Positions 7,972 to 16,037 of a stretch of 63,636 nucleotides of DNA are shown in pieces. The number at the start of each line of letters is the position of its first letter. Within the stretch, counting starts at the first letter, position 1. The notes beneath the pieces are model-generated. The model was not told the DNA's origin, did not search any database, and saw nothing but the letters and a program-made list of their open reading frames with translations. Made by a program: the position numbers and the translations under genes. The stretch is from a virus. Location: positions 1-63,636 of IMG/VR virus record IMGVR_UViG_3300050821_010780; one strand, given 5' to 3'.

Positions 7972-8988
7972 TTAGACGCCTACGAGAACGGATTTATTGC
8001 CCTTCGCACAGCCGCGAGGGTTAACTATTCCGATTCCGATAATTTCATTTACGACCCATCCGAGCTTTAATTGTTTCGGTTCGTCAGCAGGAAGCACCTC
8101 TATATCCTGACGAATTGGCATAACGCCCAAAAATTCGGGATCTGCTCCTGCGTATACCGTTCCTGGCGGGACAATCTTGCTTACGAGAATGTCTGCACCC
8201 CAGAGATGGGCATATAGACCAGTTTGGAGGATTTCACGTTGTGTCACGGGATCAACTTCGCCACCGCCAACGCCTTGTCCGCCACCAGAGCCCCAGCCAA
8301 GAATATCATTGAACTCATTTATGTTCATAAAGAACTTGGTCGTTACGAGGTCCCAACGATCAACCTGAACTTTGAGCTCACGAAGATCGCGCTTAAGCAT
8401 ACCTGCATCTGCAATATCTTGAACTGTGTTTTCAACAGACGCTGCGGCATCGAGAGCTGCGAAAATGTTCGCATCTTCTTGTGCCATTATTTCTTGACGT
8501 GCTTTCTGAACCGCACGGTCAATTACGTTAAACCGACGACGCTTGACTTCTGCGATACGAACGGTGGGATTCGAATAGATTTCGAACTCGGGAACAACGA
8601 CACGATCACCGAATACGCGTGACTCGGGACCTGTACCGTTTGACGAGATTACGACTGCGGCGACATCGATATCGCGGTCATACGTCGGTAAAGCACCTTG
8701 CGGTAATGGATCTACAACAAGTGCCCTACGAGCGAGACCATGATAGTCCAAATTTCGGCGAATTGGATTTGCCATTGCTTGTGCAAGCGCAAGCTTTCCT
8801 TCCTGAGTGTTAATTGCTCTGCTTATTAGACTGTCGCGAGCATCTTCTGACATAGAAGGCGATGTTAGCCCAACATTTGAGGGTTGGCCTTCTTGTAGAA
8901 GTGATGCGTATTTTGCGATCTGCGTGAGTGCATCACGAAGATCCGAGGCATTCATTTGCCCCTGGTTATTGAACATTGAATTACTCAT
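7972..8988 (-). CDS. Major capsid protein, HK97-like (338 aa)
   Basis: The protein fits a short HK97-fold major capsid protein. A helical N-terminal arm is followed by PIRRNLDYHGLARRALVVDP, then an E-loop-like region with VVVPEFEIYSNPTVRIAEVK, a spine-helix-like stretch (RRRFNVIDRAVQKARQEIM), and a C-terminal beta region (GADILVSKIVPPGTVYAGAD; LKLGWVVNEIIGIGIVNPRG). Codon use and GC are higher than in the neighbours, as expected for a highly expressed gene. It has an AAAGGAA ribosome-binding site, a promoter motif about 70 nt upstream and a strong terminator. No N-terminal propeptide cleavage site can be assigned from sequence alone. Confidence 0.85.
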   Translation of the reverse strand: MSNSMFNNQGQMNASDLRDALTQIAKYASLLQEGQPSNVGLTSPSMSEDARDSLISRAINTQEGKLALAQAMANPIRRNLDYHGLARRALVVDPLPQGALPTYDRDIDVAAVVISSNGTGPESRVFGDRVVVPEFEIYSNPTVRIAEVKRRRFNVIDRAVQKARQEIMAQEDANIFAALDAAASVENTVQDIADAGMLKRDLRELKVQVDRWDLVTTKFFMNINEFNDILGWGSGGGQGVGGGEVDPVTQREILQTGLYAHLWGADILVSKIVPPGTVYAGADPEFLGVMPIRQDIEVLPADEPKQLKLGWVVNEIIGIGIVNPRGCAKGNKSVLVGV

Positions 8989-9058
8989 TATACATTCCTT
9001 TAGCTAAAGTGAATTGATTGCCAGTTTCCCAGCTGAAAGCATAGTGCTCTCACTTTCA

Positions 9059-9071
9059 ATGCCAAAATATG
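9059..9071 (-). promoter_or_regulatory. Putative late promoter for the capsid gene
   Basis: Plus-strand ATGC-CAA-AATATG, which on the minus strand is CATATT-TTG-GCAT. It lies about 70 nt before the capsid ATG and gives a leader that contains the gene's AAAGGAA ribosome-binding site. The same 13-mer occurs at 36289-36301. Confidence 0.55.
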
Positions 9072-9109
9072 CGTTTTGGAACAAGAAAAATGCTTGACGA
9101 TGTCGATTT

Positions 9110-10120
9110 TCAGTCGTAAAACCTGAATAATCCAGGATCGCTGATAACAATTTCACGAGTTGAAGGGCGTTGCATAAGGTTATTTCCGTGCAAATCATTC
9201 CAATACACCCCCGCATCTCGCAAATTGCCCAAGAACTGCATGACCGATCTAGACTCCGGAATGGTCTCGTAGTATTGTGTTTGAGCGGGCGCTAGATCAG
9301 CTATTTCTGAACGCTTTGGAAAAGTTGTCTGCAGCAATAATGCTAATCTATCATGCATACCATTAACAAACGCTCTAACATCATTGTAATCAAGATCCGG
9401 TATATTCATCATTACGAAATGAACGGTTCTTCTTAACATTGTTCCAATGAACGTTACAAGCTCATTAATTTTAAGCGGTCTTTCTCCCACCCCAACAATG
9501 AATTGCTCAACAAGGTGATATAGTCTTGTTTTATGAGGTTGCAATCGTTCTTTTTGCTCCTTTGAGAGATCTGACCAAGAAAGATGTAGCAACTGATTTA
9601 TAGCTTCTTTATTCCGAAGCACATTGAACGTTTTTCTTGGTGTTTGAAAGACGTGCGATTGTTTTCCAGCTCCCTGGAATAGCATCATTTTTAAGTGAGG
9701 ATCAAGGGGTTCAAGATATTCAACCTCAATCATATAGAGACCGTTATCTTGATCATATTCCACATCATACACTTTAAGAAGATGTTTGCTATCTTGCAGT
9801 TTGGATCGAAGAGCTTCGAGACGAAGGACCGCATTAACATCGTCGTGAGAAAGAGTGAATTTGAGAACGTGGTTCTTGTAGAGAAAGGTTTTGTTGAACA
9901 CGCCCGCCCCAAGAAAACGAAGAAGACGAGGATCTCGGTTGAACTTGCGGGACGTTGAATGGATCATCTGATCGGAGATGTCTTTTGAATGAAGAGTGGA
10001 TGGAGCTTTAGTATCAATATCTTCTGATGGTGTGAAGTCTCGTTGCGGCAGTTTCTGTGGTTTAATTCGCACAGTTTGAGCTTGAATTTGGAAGATGGAA
10101 GCGAATTTAAAAAGAAGCAT
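9110..10120 (-). CDS. Protein kinase-like fold protein (336 aa)
   Basis: The order of kinase motifs is clear. A Gly-rich loop FLGAGVFNKTFL is at about residues 69-80, the Lys of VLKFT at 87, a helix C-like Glu in RLEALR (E102), a hinge-like VEYLEPL near 133, a catalytic loop WNDLHGNNL (D309, N313/N314) and a DPG (328-330) in place of DFG. All residues needed for ATP and metal binding seem present, so it could be active. About 60 N-terminal residues and an unusually long helical insert (about 150-290) separate it from ordinary Ser/Thr kinases. It is closest in style to HxDLHxxN small-molecule or protein kinases. The gene lies between the capsid and minor structural genes, with a promoter motif 12 nt upstream. 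Confidence 0.75.
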   Translation of the reverse strand: MLLFKFASIFQIQAQTVRIKPQKLPQRDFTPSEDIDTKAPSTLHSKDISDQMIHSTSRKFNRDPRLLRFLGAGVFNKTFLYKNHVLKFTLSHDDVNAVLRLEALRSKLQDSKHLLKVYDVEYDQDNGLYMIEVEYLEPLDPHLKMMLFQGAGKQSHVFQTPRKTFNVLRNKEAINQLLHLSWSDLSKEQKERLQPHKTRLYHLVEQFIVGVGERPLKINELVTFIGTMLRRTVHFVMMNIPDLDYNDVRAFVNGMHDRLALLLQTTFPKRSEIADLAPAQTQYYETIPESRSVMQFLGNLRDAGVYWNDLHGNNLMQRPSTREIVISDPGLFRFYD

Positions 10121-10131
10121 TGGATGATGAA

Positions 10132-10144
10132 ATGCGGGAATATT
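10132..10144 (-). promoter_or_regulatory. Putative late promoter before the kinase-like gene
   Basis: Plus-strand ATGC-GGG-AATATT. The minus strand reads AATATT-CCC-GCAT, then 11 nt to the ATG at 10120, implying a very short leader without a Shine-Dalgarno. Confidence 0.5.
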
Positions 10145-10150
10145 GAACGG

Positions 10151-10654
10151 TTATTGAAGGCCAGACATCTCTTTTATTCTGCGTACGATTGCATCTCGGT
10201 TCCAATCTGGTGGTGGCTCTCTAACTATCAATGCAGTACTAGAATGAAATACTTTTCTACTGCTAACGGTATCAAGATAATACGACGAGGTATCATAATC
10301 CAAATACTGTCCTCCAAATACAATCTCGTATAATGGAGCAGGAGATGCCAAATACGCTGAATTATGTGCCCAATCTCCCGGAAGTATATCCTCAACTGCT
10401 TTTTTATGCGTTCCACCATAATAGCGTTTGATTATCCAATTCATCATCTCTTCACTGGACCTTTTTATCTCTCCCTCTTCAAGAAGCATATCCATTAACA
10501 CCTGGGAAGCTTCATCATTTTCAAGCGCTTGTTTGGCCAAATCTTTGCGCAATGCTTTTCGCTGCAAAAACTTCTTCCATTGTTCTTGATCAGCATCGTT
10601 CATTGGATCATTGGCCAATCGTTGAAATATAGCAGCTTTGAAGAAAAGAGACAT
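10151..10654 (-). CDS. Unknown late protein (167 aa)
   Basis: The N-terminal half is helical and charged (FKAAIFQRLANDPMNDADQE through a long Lys/Glu/Leu segment). The C-terminal half is aromatic and Tyr-rich (GGQYLDYDTSSYYLDTVSSR), ending IVRRIKEMSGLQ. No known motif was recognised. It sits between the kinase-like gene and a terminator-flanked structural gene, and has the promoter motif (10665-10677) 10 nt upstream. A head-associated role is possible but unproven. Confidence 0.6.
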   Translation of the reverse strand: MSLFFKAAIFQRLANDPMNDADQEQWKKFLQRKALRKDLAKQALENDEASQVLMDMLLEEGEIKRSSEEMMNWIIKRYYGGTHKKAVEDILPGDWAHNSAYLASPAPLYEIVFGGQYLDYDTSSYYLDTVSSRKVFHSSTALIVREPPPDWNRDAIVRRIKEMSGLQ

Positions 10655-10664
10655 TCCAAGAAGG

Positions 10665-10677
10665 ATGCAAGAATATG
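10665..10677 (-). promoter_or_regulatory. Putative late promoter ATATT-N3-GCAT
   Basis: Plus-strand ATGC-AAG-AATATG; minus-strand CATATT-CTT-GCAT about 10 nt before the ATG at 10654. It lies just downstream of the terminator at 10687-10714, so it would restart transcription after termination. Confidence 0.5.
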
Positions 10678-10686
10678 GGCAAAAGA

Positions 10687-10714
10687 AAAAGGAGATGATT
10701 GCTCATCTCCTTTT
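10687..10714 (-). terminator. Rho-independent terminator
   Basis: A 12-bp stem (AAAAGGAGATGA pairing with TCATCTCCTTTT) with a 4-nt loop, and on the minus strand a T-rich tail (TTTTTCTTTT). It closes the 10741-11469 gene. Confidence 0.85.
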
Positions 10715-10740
10715 CACTAAACTAACTTGTTAGTCAGTTA

Positions 10741-11469
10741 TTAGATGGTTGTGCTATTGGCATACGCCCCATAGAACCAAAATACAACCTGGAAGAACTT
10801 CTGTTGCTGCAAGCTTGAAACCGAGCTTGATGGGCTATTAAGCGCAGCTACGAGATTTTGCGGGGTCGTGACGAGCGAACCGTTCGTCTCGAACTCTGCA
10901 AGTCTACCAATTACGATGCCACCAGTATTTTTACCCGTTGTGGTTGTTAACAACCCAGCCGATGTGTAATAGAGTGGCATGCCAACTGTTAGACCAGTCG
11001 TTGTTGGAGTAAGATTGGTTGTATCTACTGCGTCAAGTGTGACACCGTAAAGACCTTGCTTATCCCAAAGTGTAATCTTACCAGAACCTGTTGCTGTATG
11101 AGGTCCAAGTAAGTTAGCTGATGCAACAGTTGAGTTTGGACCATAAGCGGTTGTTCCAACTCCACCACCAACTACTGTTCCGAAAAGCGTTCCGTAGCCT
11201 TTGAGACCATCATCAGCGAGGAAAAATGGAGGAGCATTTGTGCCCATACCAGCCCAATCTTTGCTGACCGCTGGATCAACAAAACCAAGACCGCCTTCAT
11301 TTAGATAACCATCATTTGGAACATCTGCTGCACCAGCACCAGCTGCTTGTGATTGAAGTTCTGCGCGCCATGTGCAAATTTCTCCGCCCTTAAAAGTAAG
11401 GGTTTCTGTTCCATAACCGTCAAACTGCCCGAGCGGTTGAGTGCCCGGTTGGTGTAAAATTAAAGCCAT
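10741..11469 (-). CDS. Abundant virion structural/decoration protein candidate (242 aa)
   Basis: The protein is rich in Gly, Ala, Thr and Ser and poor in Cys and Lys. It starts MALILHQPGTQPLGQFDGYG and contains a Gly-rich middle (GTVVGGGVGTTAYGPNS) and a Thr-rich stretch (DTTNLTPTTTGLTVG), ending in an aromatic segment FFQVVFWFYGAYANS. Composition suggests an all-beta capsid-surface or decoration protein. It has its own promoter motif (11549-11561), a good ribosome-binding site (AAAGGATAA) and its own terminator, the same arrangement as the capsid gene, consistent with high expression. The family is not recognised. Confidence 0.7.
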   Translation of the reverse strand: MALILHQPGTQPLGQFDGYGTETLTFKGGEICTWRAELQSQAAGAGAADVPNDGYLNEGGLGFVDPAVSKDWAGMGTNAPPFFLADDGLKGYGTLFGTVVGGGVGTTAYGPNSTVASANLLGPHTATGSGKITLWDKQGLYGVTLDAVDTTNLTPTTTGLTVGMPLYYTSAGLLTTTTGKNTGGIVIGRLAEFETNGSLVTTPQNLVAALNSPSSSVSSLQQQKFFQVVFWFYGAYANSTTI

Positions 11470-11548
11470 TGTATTATCCTTTTGTGTTTGTTAGTCTTTC
11501 ATCTATTGGTCTTACAAATCTGTGAGACAAGTAAATATCTCTACTGCT

Positions 11549-11561
11549 ATGTCCAAATATG
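11549..11561 (-). promoter_or_regulatory. Putative late promoter (variant)
   Basis: Plus-strand ATGT-CCA-AATATG about 80 nt before the ATG at 11469. One mismatch from the ATGC consensus. The 120-nt gap 11470-11589 holds this motif, a long 5' leader and the Shine-Dalgarno; nothing else was seen in it. Confidence 0.4.
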
Positions 11562-11589
11562 CCTATTCGAATCAAAAATCGTCAACTAT

Positions 11590-12318
11590 TTATTCCAAGC
11601 TCTTAAAAAACTCAAGCTCCTTCAAATTTGGTTTATGCCCCAAGAACTCAAAAAGTCCATCCATAAATCCACCGCTCTCTTTCTTTTCTCCGTCTTTTTC
11701 ATCGCTTTTACCGATTGTTGCCTCGATCTTGTCTTGAAATCTGCCTTTCACTTCGTCAAAACTTTTAGCCTTGTCATAGTAGCTCATTAATGATCCTTTC
11801 AACGGATTAAGTGCATTCACTGCTGAAATGAAATCGTTTGCAATTAACCCCCAACGACCATGTAGCGCTTCTCCCGCCCATCCTGAAATATTTCCAATCC
11901 AACTTGGTTTGGTGTGAGTAAGTTGATACTCTCTATCGCTGAACTTATTAATCGCTGCAACAATCAGCGGGGCGAGCTCTTCCACCGACTTTTTGAAACC
12001 TTCAACGATTGTTTTTGCATTGCTTCCAATGCTTTCTTGTAGCTTTTGCAACTCTTCCGGATCGTTTAAACTGATTGGTTTATACGCCTCATCAACGAGT
12101 TGAAGAAATTGATTGGCGTATTTTGAGAACGTATTGATTTGTTTCTCGAGAATGTCTACTTCATGCTGAACAGTATCATCAACGTCGCTTTCATACCACG
12201 AATTTGTTTTCAGATCATCAAGCTGTTGAAGAGCGTTGGTGATGTTCTCTTTAAGACCGCGATTTGGATCATCTGCGTGTTGTTGCAACCACAAACCAGC
12301 TAATGCAACTACAATCAA
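11590..12318 (-). CDS. Membrane-anchored virion protein, probably the -1 frameshift extension of the 12372-12854 ORF
   Basis: The frame has no ATG start. The first in-frame candidate (TTG at 12318) falls in the middle of a transmembrane helix. The frame is open back to about 12393, and with a -1 slip at 12378-12384 it reads on from the upstream gene as ALNPSIELHKQAIAPLLIGG then LIVVALAGLWLQQ, giving one complete hydrophobic helix. The rest is helical and soluble (ENITNALQQLDDL; VDILEKQINTFSKYANQF), has a Trp/Gly patch (SWIGNISGWAGEALHGRWG) and ends in a charged tail. The likely role is an internal or tail protein contacting membrane. It may instead be an independent gene with a weak start, or the site may be a homopolymer assembly error. 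Confidence 0.65.
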   Translation of the reverse strand: MIVVALAGLWLQQHADDPNRGLKENITNALQQLDDLKTNSWYESDVDDTVQHEVDILEKQINTFSKYANQFLQLVDEAYKPISLNDPEELQKLQESIGSNAKTIVEGFKKSVEELAPLIVAAINKFSDREYQLTHTKPSWIGNISGWAGEALHGRWGLIANDFISAVNALNPLKGSLMSYYDKAKSFDEVKGRFQDKIEATIGKSDEKDGEKKESGGFMDGLFEFLGHKPNLKELEFFKSLE

Positions 12319-12371
12319 TCCACCAATAAGGAGCGGCGCTATTGCTTGTTTATGCAGCTCTATGCTGGGAT

Positions 12372-12854
12372 TTAGGGCTTTTTTTTTACGTCCTCATTTG
12401 AGAGCTCTTCAATGCATTCATCAGCAAGCTTGCGAAGATCTTCTTTGCCCTGATTGTCCATGTCATTTGCAATACGCACAAGCTCCATAAGAAGTTCTTT
12501 TTGAGCATACTTGGTATAGTTAGGAATACCGTCGGTTGGCTTGTTAACAATGTTGATGGAGATAGTTTGTTGCTCGATATTATTTTCAACGAGACCATTA
12601 ATCTTGTCATATGATGGCGCAATGATAACCGCTTTAGGATGAGCACTCTCCATAATGTTGTGCTTATATTTGAGCGGACTATCTGGTTTGACACCATAGA
12701 GCGCTTCAATGGTCGAAATATCATCCGAACCAACGCGAGGATGATCGTCTGACTTGTATTTCTTGAGCTCTTTGCTTTCGGTTTCTTGGGCAATTTTGAC
12801 CAAGCCCTTTGCTTCTGCTATCTTTGCGTATTCGTCGAAAATTGTGCTCCGCAT
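12372..12854 (-). CDS. Small virion protein with a putative -1 frameshift at its 3' end (160 aa)
   Basis: MRSTIFDEYAKIAEAKGLVK continues IAQETES, carrying the K-x-A-Q motif (K20-Q23) found near the N-termini of other late proteins. The rest is helical with a short beta segment (SINIVNKPTDGIPNY), ending LRKLADECIEELSNEDV-KKKP. The last codons (GTA AAA AAA AAG CCC TAA) contain a zero-frame A_AAA_AAG slippery heptamer. A -1 shift there would add 262 residues from the 11590 ORF to give about 421 aa. A promoter-like element (12861-12873) lies 7 nt before the ATG. Function unknown. Confidence 0.65.
   Translation of the reverse strand: MRSTIFDEYAKIAEAKGLVKIAQETESKELKKYKSDDHPRVGSDDISTIEALYGVKPDSPLKYKHNIMESAHPKAVIIAPSYDKINGLVENNIEQQTISINIVNKPTDGIPNYTKYAQKELLMELVRIANDMDNQGKEDLRKLADECIEELSNEDVKKKP
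12378..12384 (-). other. Candidate -1 programmed frameshift site A_AAA_AAG
   Basis: The heptamer AAAAAAG sits in the correct zero-frame phase of the 12372-12854 gene, inside a run of nine A on the minus strand (12387-12379). The zero frame stops 4 nt later. The -1 frame enters the downstream ORF and completes a transmembrane helix. Only a weak 4-bp hairpin (CAGC/GCTG) follows, so transcriptional slippage on A9 or a sequencing indel are alternatives. Confidence 0.5.
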
Positions 12855-12868
12855 AGTATAATGCCTTG

Positions 12869-13945
12869 TTATTCGCTCTTTGTATAGTTGTTAACGATTG
12901 CTGATACGATGTCTATTTTGCGTTGAAATGGCTTTGGCATAGCGATTAAACCAGTTCCCGATGCAAACGAATTTCTTGCTCTGAATGCAGAAACTACTGA
13001 TTGAAATCCGCTTGATGAACGCAGTTTATCCTTATCTTTTGCAAGTTGCGGATATGCGTTAAGTGTCCAAGAGAGAAGATAGTCTTCAACGTTTTCTATA
13101 TTGCCCTTTTCAATCCAGATCGCTCCGGTGTCATTCCTATGTACCTCAAAAAGAGATCGTGGAACTGATGGAGACATTTCAAGTTTGGGTGCTTTAAGTT
13201 GCTCTTTACTGATTTGTGATCCACCACCTGTAGTATCTTCTTTGTCCTGTTTAAGAGGTTGCCCAGTAATTCCTGAAAGAAGCGCCGCGCCCGAAGCAAA
13301 ACCAAGACTGATGAGTGCTGTTTTTGCAATCCAGGAAATGAGACGAATGAAAAACCCTGATAGTTTGCGTTTGAATAATCTACCAAGAAGCGCCTCTTTA
13401 ACGATTGGATCCCGTTCCAATGAATGAGCGATTGCCTTAACTTCAAGTGCATCGTTCAAGTCCTTTTTGAATGATGTTGATACTTTCTGTTTGGCAATTT
13501 CGAGAAGCTTTGCTGTATCTTCTTCTCCTGTAAAGTGAGCATCGAACGCTTCTGATACTACGTTATTAACTTGTTGAGAAACCTGTTCTGGTGGTGCTTG
13601 ATAAGACGGATTGGTTTCTCTAATCGAAAGAATTGACTTGACGATTGACACTATACCATTGCCAACAGATGTCCAAAATGGTTTCCAGTCAAAACCAAGT
13701 GCTTCCGCCACTGTATAAAGAACTGATAACCACCCACCGAATGGAAGAGCCCAAAGAATTTCGGGAGCAAAAAACGCTGCAATACTTGCAAGCGGATGTT
13801 CTGCATCATACTGATCGGATATGAAACTCTTGATATGATTGACAATGGTAGCGAGAAAACTGTCTTGCGCTGTTTTTTGTATCTCACCTTTGCCAAGCGC
13901 TTCAATGATAATGCAGTCAGCGATATATGTTAGCTCACCATTCAT
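12869..13945 (-). CDS. Virion protein with two hydrophobic segments (358 aa)
   Basis: The N-terminus contains EALGKGEIQKTAQDSFLATI, with the K-x-A-Q motif at residues 24-27. Two hydrophobic regions follow. One is near residues 51-85 (LASIAAFFAPEILWALPFGG, then WLSVLYTVAEALGF) and one near 205-235 (FFIRLISWIAKTALISLGFA). Between them is a charged helical part, and the C-terminal region is basic and polar. The start overlaps the upstream stop as ATGA. The membrane-active segments suggest an internal or ejected virion protein, or a tail component that inserts in the host membrane. No enzyme motif seen. Confidence 0.65.
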   Translation of the reverse strand: MNGELTYIADCIIIEALGKGEIQKTAQDSFLATIVNHIKSFISDQYDAEHPLASIAAFFAPEILWALPFGGWLSVLYTVAEALGFDWKPFWTSVGNGIVSIVKSILSIRETNPSYQAPPEQVSQQVNNVVSEAFDAHFTGEEDTAKLLEIAKQKVSTSFKKDLNDALEVKAIAHSLERDPIVKEALLGRLFKRKLSGFFIRLISWIAKTALISLGFASGAALLSGITGQPLKQDKEDTTGGGSQISKEQLKAPKLEMSPSVPRSLFEVHRNDTGAIWIEKGNIENVEDYLLSWTLNAYPQLAKDKDKLRSSSGFQSVVSAFRARNSFASGTGLIAMPKPFQRKIDIVSAIVNNYTKSE

Positions 13946-15114
13946 CTTGCCCCAGATCCAAAGTTTGGATTATATGAGTGCAATAATGATGCTGCACGAC
14001 TAAAAGCACCAACATACGCTTCGCCAATCTCTACTTGTTTAGTTAGAACATCTTTACCAATCAACTGTGAAATCGATGGACTTGATGCAAGCGTTTTTAG
14101 AAGTGCATTGATGCTCAAACAAATACTTTGCATCTTGGATAGAAGAGCGATTGCAACATCAGTTCTATTGCCAGCGTAGTGCATCACGAAGTTATCAACG
14201 TTCTTCGCATCACCTGGCGAGAAGTAAAAACCCTCTTTTGCATATGACTCCGCTATCGTTGTCCAATCTGTTAGCTTTTCATTAAGCTGCCTATTCTCAT
14301 TCTTGATAATCTCTGCATATAGACCAAGATCTCCGAAGCTTTGAACGATCTCTGGTGTTCCAAGCATCTTTTCGATTGTGCTAACGAATGTAAGCATCTT
14401 TGGAATGCTAATCATCTGCGATACAGGATCATATGGTAGTAAATTTACCGGTGATACGTTGGTATCTTTCATTGTCTCTTCAATTGTCTTTGGCGCCATT
14501 TGACCAGGAACTTGTTGAGACGGTGCTTGTGCTGTTCCTGTTGGTGATACAACCCCTGGTTCTGATACTCCTGGTGTTTTTCCAGGTGAAACTTGCTTTT
14601 GTTCTTCCTTCGCAAGTTCCGATCTAACCGCTCCCGGACGCATTCCAAGATTTTGGAACTCGACATCGTTAATCAGTTTATCAACAAGCTCTTGTAGATA
14701 TAGATTGTTGGACGATTTTGCTTGTCGCTCAAATTGCTTCAACACTTCAAGAAGACCATTTGTATGGATGAAGTATTTTGGGTCCTTACTTGGGTATGGA
14801 AGATAACCAGCATCGATCATTTCCTCTTCGCTTCTTACAGGTCCTACATCATTATAGTTTGCGATAACTTGATTCCCGCTTTCGGTATGAGTAAATCCAT
14901 TTGCACGAAGATAGTTAATGAAGTGTTCAAGAGTATCAAGATCTGTTTGTCTCGGTTGTTTCTTAACCGCTGATGTTGCTTGTGCAGAAAGACGATTAAG
15001 CATCTTATTGGCAAGCTGATAGTTTGTAAGCAACGTAGATTGATCTATTGCTTGCGCTTCTTTTTTGAGCAACTCGTTTACGAAAGCGTCATCAAATATG
15101 GTAGGTAGTCTCAT
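13942..15114 (-). CDS. Virion-associated helical protein with Pro/Gln-rich linker (390 aa)
   Basis: Residues 1 to about 170 are helical, including NELLKKEAQAIDQ (K-x-A-Q at 18-21). A low-complexity Pro/Gln/Thr/Ser linker follows (about residues 170-210, SPGKTPGVSEPGVVSPTGTA), then a second helical domain (MLTFVSTIEKMLGTPEIVQS onward). The gene overlaps its upstream neighbour by one base (TAATG) and the downstream one by ATGA, so it belongs to a translationally coupled set of four genes (12869-17416). Two domains joined by a Pro-rich linker are common in the internal head proteins of large phages. Function not recognised. Confidence 0.62.
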   Translation of the reverse strand: MRLPTIFDDAFVNELLKKEAQAIDQSTLLTNYQLANKMLNRLSAQATSAVKKQPRQTDLDTLEHFINYLRANGFTHTESGNQVIANYNDVGPVRSEEEMIDAGYLPYPSKDPKYFIHTNGLLEVLKQFERQAKSSNNLYLQELVDKLINDVEFQNLGMRPGAVRSELAKEEQKQVSPGKTPGVSEPGVVSPTGTAQAPSQQVPGQMAPKTIEETMKDTNVSPVNLLPYDPVSQMISIPKMLTFVSTIEKMLGTPEIVQSFGDLGLYAEIIKNENRQLNEKLTDWTTIAESYAKEGFYFSPGDAKNVDNFVMHYAGNRTDVAIALLSKMQSICLSINALLKTLASSPSISQLIGKDVLTKQVEIGEAYVGAFSRAASLLHSYNPNFGSGAR

Positions 15115-16037
15115 TACTTCTTCCCTCCACCAAGAGTATTCGCTCTAACCGTTATTTCGTTTCTAATCTTGTCGATCGCTTTCATTACACTGGGACCTTC
15201 CCATGCATTTTGCCCATCAATCTGTATATTATTGGTTTTGAGATACGATACCAAATTTTGCATCGATGAGATATCATTGAAAGTTATGTAAGGAAAGCTC
15301 ATGTCGGGAATTGGTGCATTTGATGAAACGAGAACGGAGGCCGCTTTATTTTCTTCTGGTGTTAATGTTGGTGTCTTATCTTCTGGAAGAACGCTAAACG
15401 ACTTTCCAAGTGTATGCGGTGTATATTGGTGAGAAGCATCAATCAATGTGTCAATGAACTCATTCATTGATTGTCTCATCTTCGCAAGCAATGGTATCAA
15501 TCTGTGCGCTCGGAGAATTTTATCTCGCTCCGATAATCCATTGGTATCTTCAAAAGACTTTGGAACCAATCTTTGCATTGCAGAGAAATCCCCGCTTGAA
15601 AAGGGGACCTTTGCACCAATTTTCTTTGCCAATGAGGATAAGGTATATGCAAACGGTATAACTACACGAAGCTTATCATCGGTAATCTTGTCCCAATTAC
15701 CATCAACTTTGCCTTTATTAATTTCAGCACGCAATACTTCATAGTGTGGAACATCAAAACCTTGCTTGGTGGCGTCCTTGCGGCCCATCGTTGAATACTT
15801 ATTGAACAAGAAACTTGCAAACTTGTTCTCTTGAATGGTTGCAAATCCTTTCCAAATCATTGATGAAAGAGCAACTAATTGTTTCTGCATCTCCATAATC
15901 GATTTGCTTGCCTTATCTTTTACGGTGGCGGGAGCTGATTGTCCTCCGGAAGATGGATGATAGGATCGTCCTGGTGATGGCGCAGAAGGTGGAGCAGCTG
16001 CTCTCGGTAAATCAACATTAGAATGCTTGAACATCAT
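15114..16037 (-). CDS. Virion-associated protein with disordered N-terminus (307 aa)
   Basis: The first 45 residues are Ala/Pro/Ser/Gly-rich and probably disordered (PRAAAPPSAPSPGRSYHPSS). The rest is mainly helical, with patches such as MEMQKQLVALSSMIWKGFAT and RAHRLIPLLAKMRQSMNEFI. The C-terminus ends in TLGGGKK. An AAAGGA ribosome-binding site precedes tandem ATGs at 16037 and 16034. The first overlaps the upstream TAA by one base. No homologous family is recognised; co-transcription with three other unknown late proteins suggests parts of one virion substructure. Confidence 0.62.
   Translation of the reverse strand: MMFKHSNVDLPRAAAPPSAPSPGRSYHPSSGGQSAPATVKDKASKSIMEMQKQLVALSSMIWKGFATIQENKFASFLFNKYSTMGRKDATKQGFDVPHYEVLRAEINKGKVDGNWDKITDDKLRVVIPFAYTLSSLAKKIGAKVPFSSGDFSAMQRLVPKSFEDTNGLSERDKILRAHRLIPLLAKMRQSMNEFIDTLIDASHQYTPHTLGKSFSVLPEDKTPTLTPEENKAASVLVSSNAPIPDMSFPYITFNDISSMQNLVSYLKTNNIQIDGQNAWEGPSVMKAIDKIRNEITVRANTLGGGKK

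Noticed and set aside
8224-8622. Plus-strand 132-aa ORF inside the capsid gene
   Set aside because: Antisense shadow of a well-supported capsid gene; low-quality composition.
12386-12793. Minus-strand 135-aa ORF inside the 12372 gene
   Set aside because: Overlapping frame rich in Lys/Ser/Leu with no start signal; a frame shadow.
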